Shown: positions 16,544 through 23,131 of the stretch, piece by piece
Layout: every line of letters starts with the position of its first letter
Position numbering within the stretch: the first letter of the stretch is position 1
Assembly (NCBI GenBank): GCA_021789735.1
Contig: JAJYJB010000035.1
Span: 1-25,823, forward strand
DNA: 25,823 nucleotides
DNA from: Nitrospirota bacterium
GTDB lineage: Bacteria > Nitrospirota > Thermodesulfovibrionia > Thermodesulfovibrionales > JdFR-88
Direction of reading: 5' to 3'
Translations under genes and position numbers: made by a program
Notes under the pieces: generated by a model
Seen by the model: only the letters and a program-made list of their open reading frames with translations
Database searches by the model: none
What the model was told of the DNA's origin: nothing

Positions 16544-17770
16544 ATGAAAAAAAATGTGATTTTGGGATGGTGTTTTTACGATTTCGCAAACGCGAGTTAT
16601 TCGGCGGTGATAACGGCGGTGATATTCCCCGTCTTTTACGCGGACCGTATCGTGGGCAACGCCTCGGGCCTGGGCGACCTGTGGTGGGGGAGGGCCGTAT
16701 CGTTAAGCATGCTTATAGCCGCGATCAGCTCTCCTTTTGCGGGTGGCATCGCGGACAGGGCGGGCAGAAGGAAGAGTTTTCTGGTCTTTTATACCCTGAT
16801 CTGCATTTTTTTTGTTGCCATGTTCTCTTTTTTGAAGGCGGGCGACGTCTTCGAGGGTTTTCTGCTCATAGTTGCCGCCAATGCCGCCAGGGAAGGGGGG
16901 CTGGTGTTTTATAACGCCTTTTTGCCGGACCTTGCTCCGTGGAGATATTGGGGGCGGGTTTCAGCCCTTGGCTTTGCCCTTGGCTACGCCGGTGCTATCT
17001 GCTCGCTTTTTATAGCGCTCCCAATGCTCAAGGCCGGCAACTTCCCCCATATATGGCTTTCCGTGTCCGCATTTTTTCTTGTTTTTTCGCTTCCTGCCTT
17101 TTTTCTGCTGCCGCGGGACGCGCCTGCCGAGGGCAGCGTCGCGCAGTTTGCTGCGGAGGGCACAAAGAAAGCCCTTTCCACATTGAAGAGTTTGTGGATA
17201 AGCAACCGTGAGTCCCGGAGCTTCCTTTTGTCCTATCTTCTTTACCAGGACGGGGTGAACACGGTGATAGTGTTTTCGAGCATATTTGCCACGGTCAGCC
17301 TTGGGTTTACTCCCAGGGAGCTTGTTTTTCTATACCTGGCAGTGCAGGTAACGGCCTTCCTGGGCTCGGTGGCGTCGGCGGGGCCGATAGACTCCTGGGG
17401 GCCAAAAAGAGTGATAGTCATTACACTTATCCTGTGGGTGCTGGTGACAGCTGCAGCCTGCTTCATAAGGCAGAAGGGGCAGTTCTGGATCGTAGCGGGC
17501 GTCGCAGGCCTTGGGCTTGGCAGCATACAGGCGGCTTCCAGGGCGCTTTTTTCGAGGTTCGTCCCGAAAGGGAGGGAGGCGGAACATTTTGGCGTCTATT
17601 CAATGATGGGGAAGACCTCGGCAATTGCCGGACCTCTTATCTTCGGGCTTGTGTCGCACGCAACCGGCTCCCAAAGGCCGGCCATCGCCGCCGTGGGGCT
17701 CCTTTTTGTCTCAGGGCTGGCCATTATCCGCCCCTTCAGGGAACCGGGGCCGCGGGAAGGTTTTTTTTAG
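16544..17770 (+). CDS. MFS transporter, UMF1/Atg22-like family
   Basis: A 408-residue inner-membrane protein with about twelve transmembrane segments, the MFS norm. The opening LGWCFYDFANASYSAVITAVIFPVFY is the signature of the UMF1 (Atg22-like) group, and the MFS loop motif appears as GGIADRAGRRKSFL after segment 2. SYLLYQDGVNTVIVFSSIFA marks the start of the second half, and SRALFSRFVPKGREAEHFGVYSMMGKTSAIAGPLIFG near the end is also typical of this group. The substrate is unknown; Atg22 in yeast exports amino acids from the vacuole. The gene stands alone between a divergent secreted-protein gene and a ferredoxin gene. A terminator-like hairpin with eight Ts is embedded in its last codons. 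Confidence 0.88.
   Translation: MKKNVILGWCFYDFANASYSAVITAVIFPVFYADRIVGNASGLGDLWWGRAVSLSMLIAAISSPFAGGIADRAGRRKSFLVFYTLICIFFVAMFSFLKAGDVFEGFLLIVAANAAREGGLVFYNAFLPDLAPWRYWGRVSALGFALGYAGAICSLFIALPMLKAGNFPHIWLSVSAFFLVFSLPAFFLLPRDAPAEGSVAQFAAEGTKKALSTLKSLWISNRESRSFLLSYLLYQDGVNTVIVFSSIFATVSLGFTPRELVFLYLAVQVTAFLGSVASAGPIDSWGPKRVIVITLILWVLVTAAACFIRQKGQFWIVAGVAGLGLGSIQAASRALFSRFVPKGREAEHFGVYSMMGKTSAIAGPLIFGLVSHATGSQRPAIAAVGLLFVSGLAIIRPFREPGPREGFF
17733..17768 (+). terminator. Intrinsic terminator inside the 3' end of the MFS gene
   Basis: CCTTC (17733-17737) pairs with GAAGG (17756-17760), and an inner CCG/CGG pair (17744-17746 with 17753-17755) extends the stem past a one-sided bulge. Eight Ts follow at 17761-17768. 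The T tract encodes the final two Phe codons and the first bases of the stop, so the terminator is part of the coding sequence. Confidence 0.5.
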
Positions 17771-17792
17771 TAACGGAGGGCCGATAGAGTAA

Positions 17793-17798
17793 TATAAT
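17793..17798 (+). promoter_or_regulatory. -10 box of the ferredoxin gene, placing the transcript start at the ATG
   Basis: A perfect TATAAT ends seven bases before ATG 17806, so transcription would begin at or within two bases of the start codon. The only GGAGG (17775-17779) lies about 26 bases from the ATG, too far for a normal ribosome site. The -35 region (TAACGG around 17771-17776) is poor. Confidence 0.5.
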
Positions 17799-17805
17799 AA
17801 ATATT

Positions 17806-18003
17806 ATGAAACCTGTAATAGACGAAGAAAAGTGCATAGGCTGCGGAAACTGTCAGGAGGTTTGCCCGGCTGTGTTTCACCTCAACCAGGAGCTGGGAAA
17901 GGCGGAGGTCATGGACCCGGAGGGTTGTGAATTTTCGGGTTGCTGCGAGGCGGCCGCCGAAAATTGCCTTGTGGAAGCAATTTCCCTGGAAGATGGCGAA
18001 TAA
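17806..18003 (+). CDS. Monocluster 4Fe-4S ferredoxin
   Basis: A 65-residue cytoplasmic electron carrier. CIGCGNCQEVCP gives Cys10, Cys13 and Cys16 as cluster ligands, with Cys54 as the remote fourth ligand, as in Thermotoga maritima ferredoxin. Cys20 and Cys46 stand where that protein has a disulfide. Extra Cys41 and Cys47 are present, and the residue after Cys54 is Leu rather than the usual Pro. The acidic C-terminus (SLEDGE) is typical. The gene stands alone, 35 bases after the transporter and its internal terminator. No partner oxidoreductase is visible, so its pathway cannot be named. Confidence 0.92.
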   Translation: MKPVIDEEKCIGCGNCQEVCPAVFHLNQELGKAEVMDPEGCEFSGCCEAAAENCLVEAISLEDGE

Positions 18004-18046
18004 AATCCCATTTAAAAACCAATAAATAAAAGCCAAATAAAAGCCC

Positions 18047-18065
18047 GGGGAATGGGGTATTCCCC
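18047..18065. repeat. Perfect inverted repeat downstream of the ferredoxin gene
   Basis: GGGGAAT (18047-18053) and ATTCCCC (18059-18065) form a 7-bp stem with the loop GGGGT. It lies within the 253-base gap between the ferredoxin and the TPR lipoprotein genes, seven bases before a second hairpin that looks like a terminator. It has no T tract of its own, so it may be a transcript-stabilising stem or part of a larger RNA structure. Confidence 0.5.
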
Positions 18066-18071
18066 AGGCCA

Positions 18072-18117
18072 AGCCTTATCGAGTTGGGAGGGTACATCTC
18101 AGGTAAGGCTGTTTTTA
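18072..18117 (+). terminator. Terminator-like hairpin after the ferredoxin gene
   Basis: AGCCTTA (18072-18078) pairs with TAAGGCT (18104-18110), with a 25-base loop containing a possible inner GAG/CTC pairing. GTTTTTA follows directly. The loop is longer than in a simple terminator, so it could be the 3' end of a structured RNA. On the opposite strand there is no T tract, so any termination is for plus-strand transcription. Confidence 0.45.
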
Positions 18118-18256
18118 TTATAGCGGTTCGGTTATTTATAGTCAATTGTTGCAAAAATCCTCTTTTGCTTTGCAGGGCCTACGATTTCTACAAAAAATAT
18201 ACAAATTATGTAAAATAGCTGCTATGCTTCCAAGCCGGAGAGGAGGATTTTGACCG

Positions 18257-18796
18257 ATGAGGAAATTGCTCATTCTTAGCCTCATGATACCGGCCTCTCT
18301 GCTCTTTGCCTGCCAGAAAAGCGGAAACAGCGGACAACAGCAAAGCCAGGGCGGCCAATATGGATACGCGGGGTCTCAGGTGGGTGAAGACAGCCAGTTG
18401 AGTGTGCTCAAAGTGGTTGTAAGCCAAGACCCGAAGAACCTGAGGGCCTGGATAGATCTGGGCAATGCCTCCATGGATTCAGGAAGGTACCCGGATGCAA
18501 TAAAGGCGTATCATGCCGCATTGAAACTTGACCCCGAGGACCAGGACGTGAGGGTGGACATGGGCACCTGCTACAGGAACATAGGCCAGCCTTTGAAGGC
18601 GATAGAGGAGTACAAGAAGGTCCTCGCGGTAAATCCCGACCACGCAATTGCCTTGCGGAACATGGGAGTGGTCCTTGCTTACGACCTGCACAAGAAAAAA
18701 GAGGCGGCAGCGATGTTCAAGGCGTACCTCAAGCAGAGCCCCTCGGCCCCCGACGCGGCCGCTATCCGGCACGAGATAGCCAAGCTCGGGGGATAA
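18257..18796 (+). CDS. TPR-repeat lipoprotein
   Basis: A 179-residue outer-envelope protein. The signal peptide ends in a lipobox LFAC with Cys19 as the lipidated residue. A Gly/Gln/Ser-rich linker (20-45) is followed by three tetratricopeptide repeats at about residues 60-93 (WIDLGNASMDSGRYPDAIKAY), 94-127 (VDMGTCYRNIGQPLKAIEEY) and 128-162 (LRNMGVVLAYDLHKKKEAAA). TPRs bind partner proteins, so a scaffold role in envelope assembly is likely; the partner is unknown. The start is fixed by GAGAGGAGG at 18238-18246. It is a single-gene unit; an AT-rich segment (18191-18216, with TAAAAT at 18211-18216) may contain its promoter. Confidence 0.88.
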   Translation: MRKLLILSLMIPASLLFACQKSGNSGQQQSQGGQYGYAGSQVGEDSQLSVLKVVVSQDPKNLRAWIDLGNASMDSGRYPDAIKAYHAALKLDPEDQDVRVDMGTCYRNIGQPLKAIEEYKKVLAVNPDHAIALRNMGVVLAYDLHKKKEAAAMFKAYLKQSPSAPDAAAIRHEIAKLGG

Positions 18797-18840
18797 AAAA
18801 CCGCCTTGGGAAAAGGACGCCGGCCGCAGAGCCCGGCGCT

Positions 18841-19098
18841 CTAGTCCGCCTTCGGCTGCCCTTTCATCGCCTTGATGAGCCTGGAGTATTTTTCCTGGCC
18901 GATGCACTGCTTTGCCGCAGGGCACCACAAGGCGCAGTTGTAGCCCATATTCCTTGAGATGGTCTTTCCGCACCCCTTGCACTGGGTTTCGGGCTCGTCA
19001 GACCATATCTCGGACTGCGCGCCGCAGTGGCTGCACCGGACCTCCTCCGGGTAAGGCTCCCTGATCTCCCGGCTTCCCGGACAACTGTCTTTAGCCAT
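18841..19098 (-). CDS. Small zinc-ribbon protein of unknown function
   Basis: An 85-residue cytoplasmic protein. CSHC (Cys22, Cys25) and CKGC (Cys40, Cys43) form a zinc-ribbon pair, and a second cysteine group follows (Cys55, Cys59, Cys65 in NCALWCPAAKQCIG). The pattern of a ribbon followed by 'CxxWCxxAxxCxG' and a short helix EKYSRLIKA recalls stand-alone or C-terminal domains found in anaerobic bacteria, sometimes behind HD-domain proteins. No function is established. The gene is alone, convergent with the TPR lipoprotein (44 bases between stops). TATAAC lies six bases before its ATG and no Shine-Dalgarno site is visible. Confidence 0.75.
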   Translation of the reverse strand: MAKDSCPGSREIREPYPEEVRCSHCGAQSEIWSDEPETQCKGCGKTISRNMGYNCALWCPAAKQCIGQEKYSRLIKAMKGQPKAD

Positions 19099-19104
19099 GA
19101 TCTA

Positions 19105-19110
19105 GTTATA
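19105..19110 (-). promoter_or_regulatory. -10-like hexamer directly before the zinc-ribbon gene
   Basis: On the minus strand TATAAC (five of six consensus bases) is followed by six bases and then the ATG at 19098. This would start the transcript at the start codon. No convincing -35 box lies at normal spacing and no purine-rich ribosome site is present. Confidence 0.4.
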
Positions 19111-19170
19111 ACAGGTTTTCAGCCGGGAATACATGACAAGCATCATATGAGGGACAAAAAACAAAAATCC

Positions 19171-19761
19171 TTACCGCCATCTTTTGAACGTCTCGTTTTC
19201 TATCCCGGCGGAATCGAGCAGCTTCCCGGTAAAAAAATCCACCATGTCCTCAAGGGTTTTGGGCCCGTTATAAAAAGCCGCGACGGGAGGAGCCACGGAT
19301 ACGCCGGCCCTGGCCAGCTTAAGCATGTTCTCAAGATGTATGGCGCTGAAGGGCATCTCCCTGGGGCACAGGACCAGTTTGCGTCCCTCCTTTATGGTCA
19401 CGTCGGCCGCCCTTTCGAGCAGGTTGGAAGCATATCCGCAAGCCACTGCGGAGAGCGTTTTCATGGAGCAGGGGGCGATGAACATGCCTTTCGTCCTGAA
19501 AGAGCCGCTTGCTACAGGGGCTTCCATCTCCTCCTGCCGGTACTGGAAAAGCCTTCCCCCGCTTACTCCACCGCGCAATGTTTCTTCGTCCCGGGCCTTC
19601 TCCCGGCAGACCCGGAGGCCGGTTTCCTGTGCAAGCACACCAAGTGCGTGCTCCGATATCACGAGGTGCACGTCAAGGCCCCGCCCGAGGAGTTCCCGCA
19701 GGAGCTTTACCCCGATGATCTGCCCGCTTGCGCCGCTCATGCCGAGAATATAACTCTCCAT
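19171..19761 (-). CDS. ubiX: UbiX-type flavin prenyltransferase
   Basis: A 196-residue enzyme that joins dimethylallyl phosphate to FMN, making prenylated FMN, the cofactor of UbiD-type decarboxylases. Family motifs are all present: GMSGASGQ near the N-terminus for FMN phosphate binding, EAPVASGSFRTKGMFIAPCSMKTLSAVA, NLLERAADVTIKE, LVLCPREMPFSAIHLENML and VAAFYNGPKTLEDMVDFFTGKLLD. ATG 19761 gives the canonical beginning (MESYILGMSGASG); an ATG at 19773 would add four residues and a TTG at 19827 is unlikely. No strong ribosome site precedes either ATG. No UbiD partner is in the window, so the decarboxylase it serves (ubiquinone, menaquinone or aromatic acid metabolism) is unknown. Confidence 0.93.
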   Translation of the reverse strand: MESYILGMSGASGQIIGVKLLRELLGRGLDVHLVISEHALGVLAQETGLRVCREKARDEETLRGGVSGGRLFQYRQEEMEAPVASGSFRTKGMFIAPCSMKTLSAVACGYASNLLERAADVTIKEGRKLVLCPREMPFSAIHLENMLKLARAGVSVAPPVAAFYNGPKTLEDMVDFFTGKLLDSAGIENETFKRWR

Positions 19762-19809
19762 TATCTGACTCATGATAACACAAAAGGCCCGACGCGGCCT
19801 GCGCGGATA

Positions 19810-19829
19810 AATTGCCAAGCGGGGCAATT
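19810..19829. promoter_or_regulatory. Inverted repeat overlapping the -35 box, possible operator
   Basis: AATTGCC (19810-19816) and GGCAATT (19823-19829) are perfect inverted 7-mers separated by six bases. The left arm overlaps the TTGCCA -35 box of the lipoprotein promoter. The 20-base dyad is the size of a dimeric repressor site and lies between the divergent ubiX and lipoprotein genes. Confidence 0.4.
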
Positions 19830-19840
19830 GGTCCTATAAT
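19812..19840 (+). promoter_or_regulatory. Sigma-70-type promoter of the coiled-coil lipoprotein gene
   Basis: TTGCCA (19812-19817, five of six) and a perfect TATAAT (19835-19840) are separated by exactly 17 bases. Transcription should start near 19847, leaving a leader of about 105 bases before ATG 19953. This is one of the best promoter matches in the window and suits an abundant envelope lipoprotein. Confidence 0.65.
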
Positions 19841-19952
19841 TTTCTTGGGAGCTTTTCATTTACGCCTTCCCAGTACAAAAAAGTGAATTCTATGGTTTTT
19901 TGCAAAAGGCCGTCATTTTTAAAAACCCGGTTTTTTCAAAAGGAGGCAGCAA

Positions 19953-20336
19953 ATGAAGAAAAGACTTTTGGTCTCGATGCCGCTTGTGGTTTTGGCGATG
20001 TTCCTCTTTCTTGCCGGCTGCGCCAGCAAGACCTTTGTGCTGTCGCAGACCCAGCCTTTGTCCGACAGGCTTGCAAAGGTTGAAAGCCGCCTTGACGCCA
20101 TGGAAACAAAGGTAGCGGACCTGGAACAGAAGATGGGCAGCCAGAATGCGGACATCGAAACCCTGAAGAGCGACGTGGCGGACGCAAAAAAGATGGCGGA
20201 AGAAGCCCAGAGCTCTGCCAGCGACAGCGCAGCCAAGGCGGAGGCGGCGGCGAAAAAGGCCGAAGCGGCCGAGGCGAAGTGCGAAAGAGCGGCCAAGAAG
20301 TGCGAAAAGGCGTTCAGGCTGAGCCAGAGGAAATAG
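19953..20336 (+). CDS. Alanine-rich coiled-coil lipoprotein resembling an elongated Braun lipoprotein
   Basis: A 127-residue lipoprotein. The signal peptide ends in a classical lipobox LAGC (Cys23). After a short linker (24-35) the chain is a continuous helix with heptad pattern (LAKVESRLDAMETKVADLEQKM, then IETLKSDVADAKKM), becoming alanine- and lysine-rich after residue 85. It ends in QRK, with lysine as the last residue, as in E. coli Lpp, whose terminal lysine is linked to peptidoglycan. The mature form (105 residues) is almost twice as long as Lpp (58). Cys110 and Cys117 near the end are unusual and could cross-link chains. AAAGGAGG at 19938-19946 sits just before the ATG. The convergent neighbour is an L,D-transpeptidase of the Lpp-anchoring type. 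Role as an outer-membrane tether is inferred. Confidence 0.82.
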   Translation: MKKRLLVSMPLVVLAMFLFLAGCASKTFVLSQTQPLSDRLAKVESRLDAMETKVADLEQKMGSQNADIETLKSDVADAKKMAEEAQSSASDSAAKAEAAAKKAEAAEAKCERAAKKCEKAFRLSQRK

Positions 20337-20364
20337 TTTTTTGTTCTTTTTGTGTTGTCGGGCT

Positions 20365-21306
20365 TCAGCGGCGGGGATTGTCCGTGATATCCACGGGAAT
20401 CCCCGTCCTGTCTTTCAGGACTTCCCTCAATTTTTTCCCGTCTATCGGATGGTAGTTCCAATTTAAAAGCACCCAGCGGGCTATGACCTCATACGGGTCT
20501 TCCTCTTTGTGGAGGTAGTCCTTGTGCGCCTCCACATAGATGTCGCCGTTTCTTTCGCCTACTTTCACGGTCTGGTATATGATCCTGACCGGCGTATTTA
20601 CCGGCACCATTGCAAACAGCTGTTTTATGTCTCTATTGTAAAGCCTCATGCAGCCGTGGCTTGCCATGCGGCCGACGCAGAAAGGCTTGTTGGTCCCATG
20701 TATGAGGTAAGTGGGCCTGGACAGCCTGAGCGCGAAGAGCCCCATAGGGTTGTTCCGGCCCGGAGGTATGTAAGGGGGAAGCTGGGGGTCCTCCTGCCTT
20801 ATGTTAGCGGGGACGTACCAGGCAGGGTTTTTTATCTTCTGCACGACCCGGTAAGCCCCGGGAGGGGTGTTAAACCCCTCCATGCCGATGCCCACCGGGT
20901 ATGTATAGACAGTAAGGCGGCCTTTCTTCCTTACATAATAATAAAGCCTCATCTCCGCGACGTTCACAACTATCCCGCGGTACGGCGCATCGGGCAGTAT
21001 CTTTAAAGACGGTATCTTTATGACCGTCCCGGGCCGCGGCAGCCATGGGTCCACGCCCGGGTTCGCGCCGGTTATCTCGTTGTAGCCCACGTCATATGCG
21101 CGGGCCAGCCCTATGAGCGATTCACAGTTCCTGATGACATGCGTGAGCAGCGTGCCTATCAGGGTATTTCCGTTTTTTTCGCTGACCGGGAAGGCGTTTC
21201 TGACCCCTGGCTCCCTGCCCGGCCTTTGATATTTTTGAACGGCGCCCGCCGGCAGTTGAAGCGCCATAAGGAAGGCCGCAAGAAGGAAAATGAAAAATCG
21301 ACGCAT
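20365..21306 (-). CDS. L,D-transpeptidase with LysM domain (ErfK/YbiS/YcfS family)
   Basis: A 313-residue periplasmic enzyme with a cleavable signal peptide (about residues 1-22, ending PAGA). A LysM-type peptidoglycan-binding domain (about 56-99: CESLIGLARAYDV, PGTVIKIP) precedes the YkuD catalytic domain (about 110-250). Its active site reads HGTN (203-206) and SHGCMRLYN (216-224) with catalytic Cys219. NNPMGLFALRLSRPTYLIHGTN is close to E. coli ErfK, YbiS and YcfS, which attach Lpp to meso-diaminopimelate; length and domain order also match. The roughly 60-residue tail after the catalytic domain is predicted helical and typical of this subgroup. It is convergent with the Lpp-like gene (28 bases between stops) and divergent from argS. 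GGGAGGA lies 12-13 bases before the ATG, but the predicted promoter would exclude it from the mRNA. Confidence 0.92.
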   Translation of the reverse strand: MRRFFIFLLAAFLMALQLPAGAVQKYQRPGREPGVRNAFPVSEKNGNTLIGTLLTHVIRNCESLIGLARAYDVGYNEITGANPGVDPWLPRPGTVIKIPSLKILPDAPYRGIVVNVAEMRLYYYVRKKGRLTVYTYPVGIGMEGFNTPPGAYRVVQKIKNPAWYVPANIRQEDPQLPPYIPPGRNNPMGLFALRLSRPTYLIHGTNKPFCVGRMASHGCMRLYNRDIKQLFAMVPVNTPVRIIYQTVKVGERNGDIYVEAHKDYLHKEEDPYEVIARWVLLNWNYHPIDGKKLREVLKDRTGIPVDITDNPRR

Positions 21307-21314
21307 CGTTTCTT

Positions 21315-21343
21315 ATTTTCCTCCCGGGGATACCGTCTGTCAA
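21315..21343 (-). promoter_or_regulatory. Promoter of the L,D-transpeptidase gene
   Basis: On the minus strand a perfect TTGACA (21343-21338) is followed after 17 bases by GAAAAT (21320-21315, four of six). The expected start of transcription is near 21308, about two bases before ATG 21306, so the message would be nearly leaderless. Confidence 0.5.
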
Positions 21344-21358
21344 ATACCGGGCAAAAGT

Positions 21359-21387
21359 TTGACATTAATGACCGTGGAATTTAAACT
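21359..21387 (+). promoter_or_regulatory. Promoter of argS
   Basis: A perfect TTGACA (21359-21364) and TAAACT (21382-21387, four of six) are separated by 17 bases. Transcription would begin near 21394, about three bases before ATG 21397. The region between has no Shine-Dalgarno sequence. Confidence 0.55.
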
Positions 21388-21396
21388 TATTTCCTT

Positions 21397-23064
21397 ATGA
21401 TGGAAACCGTCCGCAAGATCATTGCCGAAGCGCTGGGCGAAATGGGGGTCTCCGCGCCGGAGAGGATAGAGGTTGAAGTGCCCAGGGACGAGGCCCTTGG
21501 CGACCTTTCCACTCCTGTTGCGATGTCTCTTTCAAAGCAATTAAGAAGGCCGCCCAGAAAGATAGCTGAAGAGATCATAGAAAATATAAAGGCAGGCCAC
21601 GATTTTGAAAAGATAGAGGTGGCCGGCCCGGGCTTTATCAATTTCACCATGAAAAAGGAGTCGCTTTACAGGTCATTGTCCGGGTTTTTGCGGAGGGGCA
21701 AAGGACTCCTTGCCGGGAAGGACATCGGGAAGGGAAGAACGATACTGCTGGAGTTCGTAAGCGCCAATCCCACGGGCCCGTTGCACCTTGGCCACGGCAG
21801 GGGCGCAGCTTTGGGCGCGGCGCTCGCAAACCTGCTTTCCGCCGCGGGCTTCAGAGTTACAAAGGAATATTACATAAACGACGCGGGCAGGCAGATGTCC
21901 CTTCTTGGAGAGTCCGTGTTCTCAAAATACCAGGAGCTATTCGGGGCGGGCCACCCCTTTCCCGAGGACGGCTACAGGGGCGCTTACGTGGAGGACATCG
22001 CAAAAAAGATCGCCCGCGAAGAATCGGACAGATACAAGGGGCTCGCATTCGAGCCGCCCCAGAGCGGCTTTTTCAGTGAATATGCCTGCAAACAGATGCT
22101 TGCCCTGATAAAGGCGGACCTGGCGGCCTTCGGGGTCACATTCGATACCTGGCAGAGCGAAAAAGAGCTTTATGACCGGCGGGAGGTGGAAAAGGCGCTC
22201 GAATATCTGCGCGGCAAGGGGTTCATTTATGAACAGGAAGGGGCCACATGGTTCAGGGCAACGGAGTTCGGAGACGAAAAAGACAGGGTCATAATTAAAA
22301 ACGACGGCAAATACACCTACTTTGCCTCGGACATCGCCTACCACAAAAAGAAGGTGGACGGGGGCTACGACGAGCTGATAGACATATGGGGGGCCGACCA
22401 CCACGGCTATATCCCAAGGGTGAAGGCGGCGCTTGAATCGCTGGGGTATGAAAAGGACAGATTGAAGGTCCTGCTGGTGCAAATGGTCTCGCTGCTCAGG
22501 GCCGGCAAGCCTGTCCAGATGTCCAAGAGGGCGGGGGAGTTCATTACCCTGAGAGACGTCATGGAAGAGGTCGGGGCGGACACGACCAAGTTCATATTCC
22601 TGACAAGGAAGGCCGACAGCCATCTGGACTTCGACCTTGAAGTGGCCAAGGCGGCCTCCGCTGAAAACCCTGTGTATTACGTGCAGTACGCGTACGCAAG
22701 GATAAACAGCGTATTAAGGCATGCCGTCGAAAAGGGTTTTTGTGTTTCCGATGCCTCAGGAGAAACGGAGTGCGCGGAGGCCGATCTCTCCGCGCTTGCT
22801 GAGCCCGAAGAGCTCAGGCTCATAAAGAAGGTCCTCCTGTACCCCGCCGTGTTCGAGGCCGCGGTGTATGCGAGGGAGCCCCACAGGATAACATTTTATC
22901 TGCAGGAGCTGGCAGGACTGTTCCATCCGTACTACAACAGGCACAGGATAGTCACCGAGGACGGCAGGCTTACGCTGGCGAGGATCGCGCTTTCAAGGGC
23001 CGCAAGGCTTGTCCTCCGGGAAGGGCTCCAGATGCTGGGCGTTGCCGCTCCCGAGAGGATGTAG
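21397..23064 (+). CDS. argS: Arginyl-tRNA synthetase
   Basis: A 555-residue class I aminoacyl-tRNA synthetase that charges tRNA-Arg, of typical length for bacterial ArgS. The N-terminal Add-1 domain (about 1-110) is followed by the HIGH motif as HLGH (130-133) within SANPTGPLHLGHGRGAALG. YYINDAGRQM, WGADHHGYIPR and LLVQMVSLL are family-specific, and the KMSKS counterpart is MSKR (375-378) followed by AGEFITLRDV. The anticodon-binding domain contains YVQYAYARINSVLRHA and ends in a typical LREGLQMLGVAAPERM. Two ATGs are adjacent (21397 and 21400). No ribosome site precedes them; a TTGACA promoter points to a start of transcription a few bases upstream. Confidence 0.97.
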   Translation: MMETVRKIIAEALGEMGVSAPERIEVEVPRDEALGDLSTPVAMSLSKQLRRPPRKIAEEIIENIKAGHDFEKIEVAGPGFINFTMKKESLYRSLSGFLRRGKGLLAGKDIGKGRTILLEFVSANPTGPLHLGHGRGAALGAALANLLSAAGFRVTKEYYINDAGRQMSLLGESVFSKYQELFGAGHPFPEDGYRGAYVEDIAKKIAREESDRYKGLAFEPPQSGFFSEYACKQMLALIKADLAAFGVTFDTWQSEKELYDRREVEKALEYLRGKGFIYEQEGATWFRATEFGDEKDRVIIKNDGKYTYFASDIAYHKKKVDGGYDELIDIWGADHHGYIPRVKAALESLGYEKDRLKVLLVQMVSLLRAGKPVQMSKRAGEFITLRDVMEEVGADTTKFIFLTRKADSHLDFDLEVAKAASAENPVYYVQYAYARINSVLRHAVEKGFCVSDASGETECAEADLSALAEPEELRLIKKVLLYPAVFEAAVYAREPHRITFYLQELAGLFHPYYNRHRIVTEDGRLTLARIALSRAARLVLREGLQMLGVAAPERM

Positions 23065-23093
23065 GCACGGAAACAGGTTTTTGTTTTTGGCCC

Positions 23094-23123
23094 TTGCCCA
23101 CTTGAATACGGATGTTTTAGAAT
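23094..23123 (+). promoter_or_regulatory. Promoter of the branched-chain aminotransferase gene
   Basis: TTGCCC (23094-23099, four of six) and TAGAAT (23118-23123, five of six) are 18 bases apart. The expected transcript start is near 23130, two bases before ATG 23132. There is no purine-rich ribosome site. Confidence 0.5.
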
Positions 23124-23131
23124 AGACGCGC

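Noticed and set aside
18797..18840. Bidirectional terminator between the TPR lipoprotein and zinc-ribbon genes
   Set aside because: GC-rich pairing (CGCCGG with CCGGCG) exists but lacks an adjacent T tract for the plus strand, and the minus-strand candidate has only a 4-bp stem.
19027..19839. A 270-residue plus-strand frame over the ubiX region
   Set aside because: It is a shadow frame of ubiX, whose family motifs are unmistakable on the minus strand.
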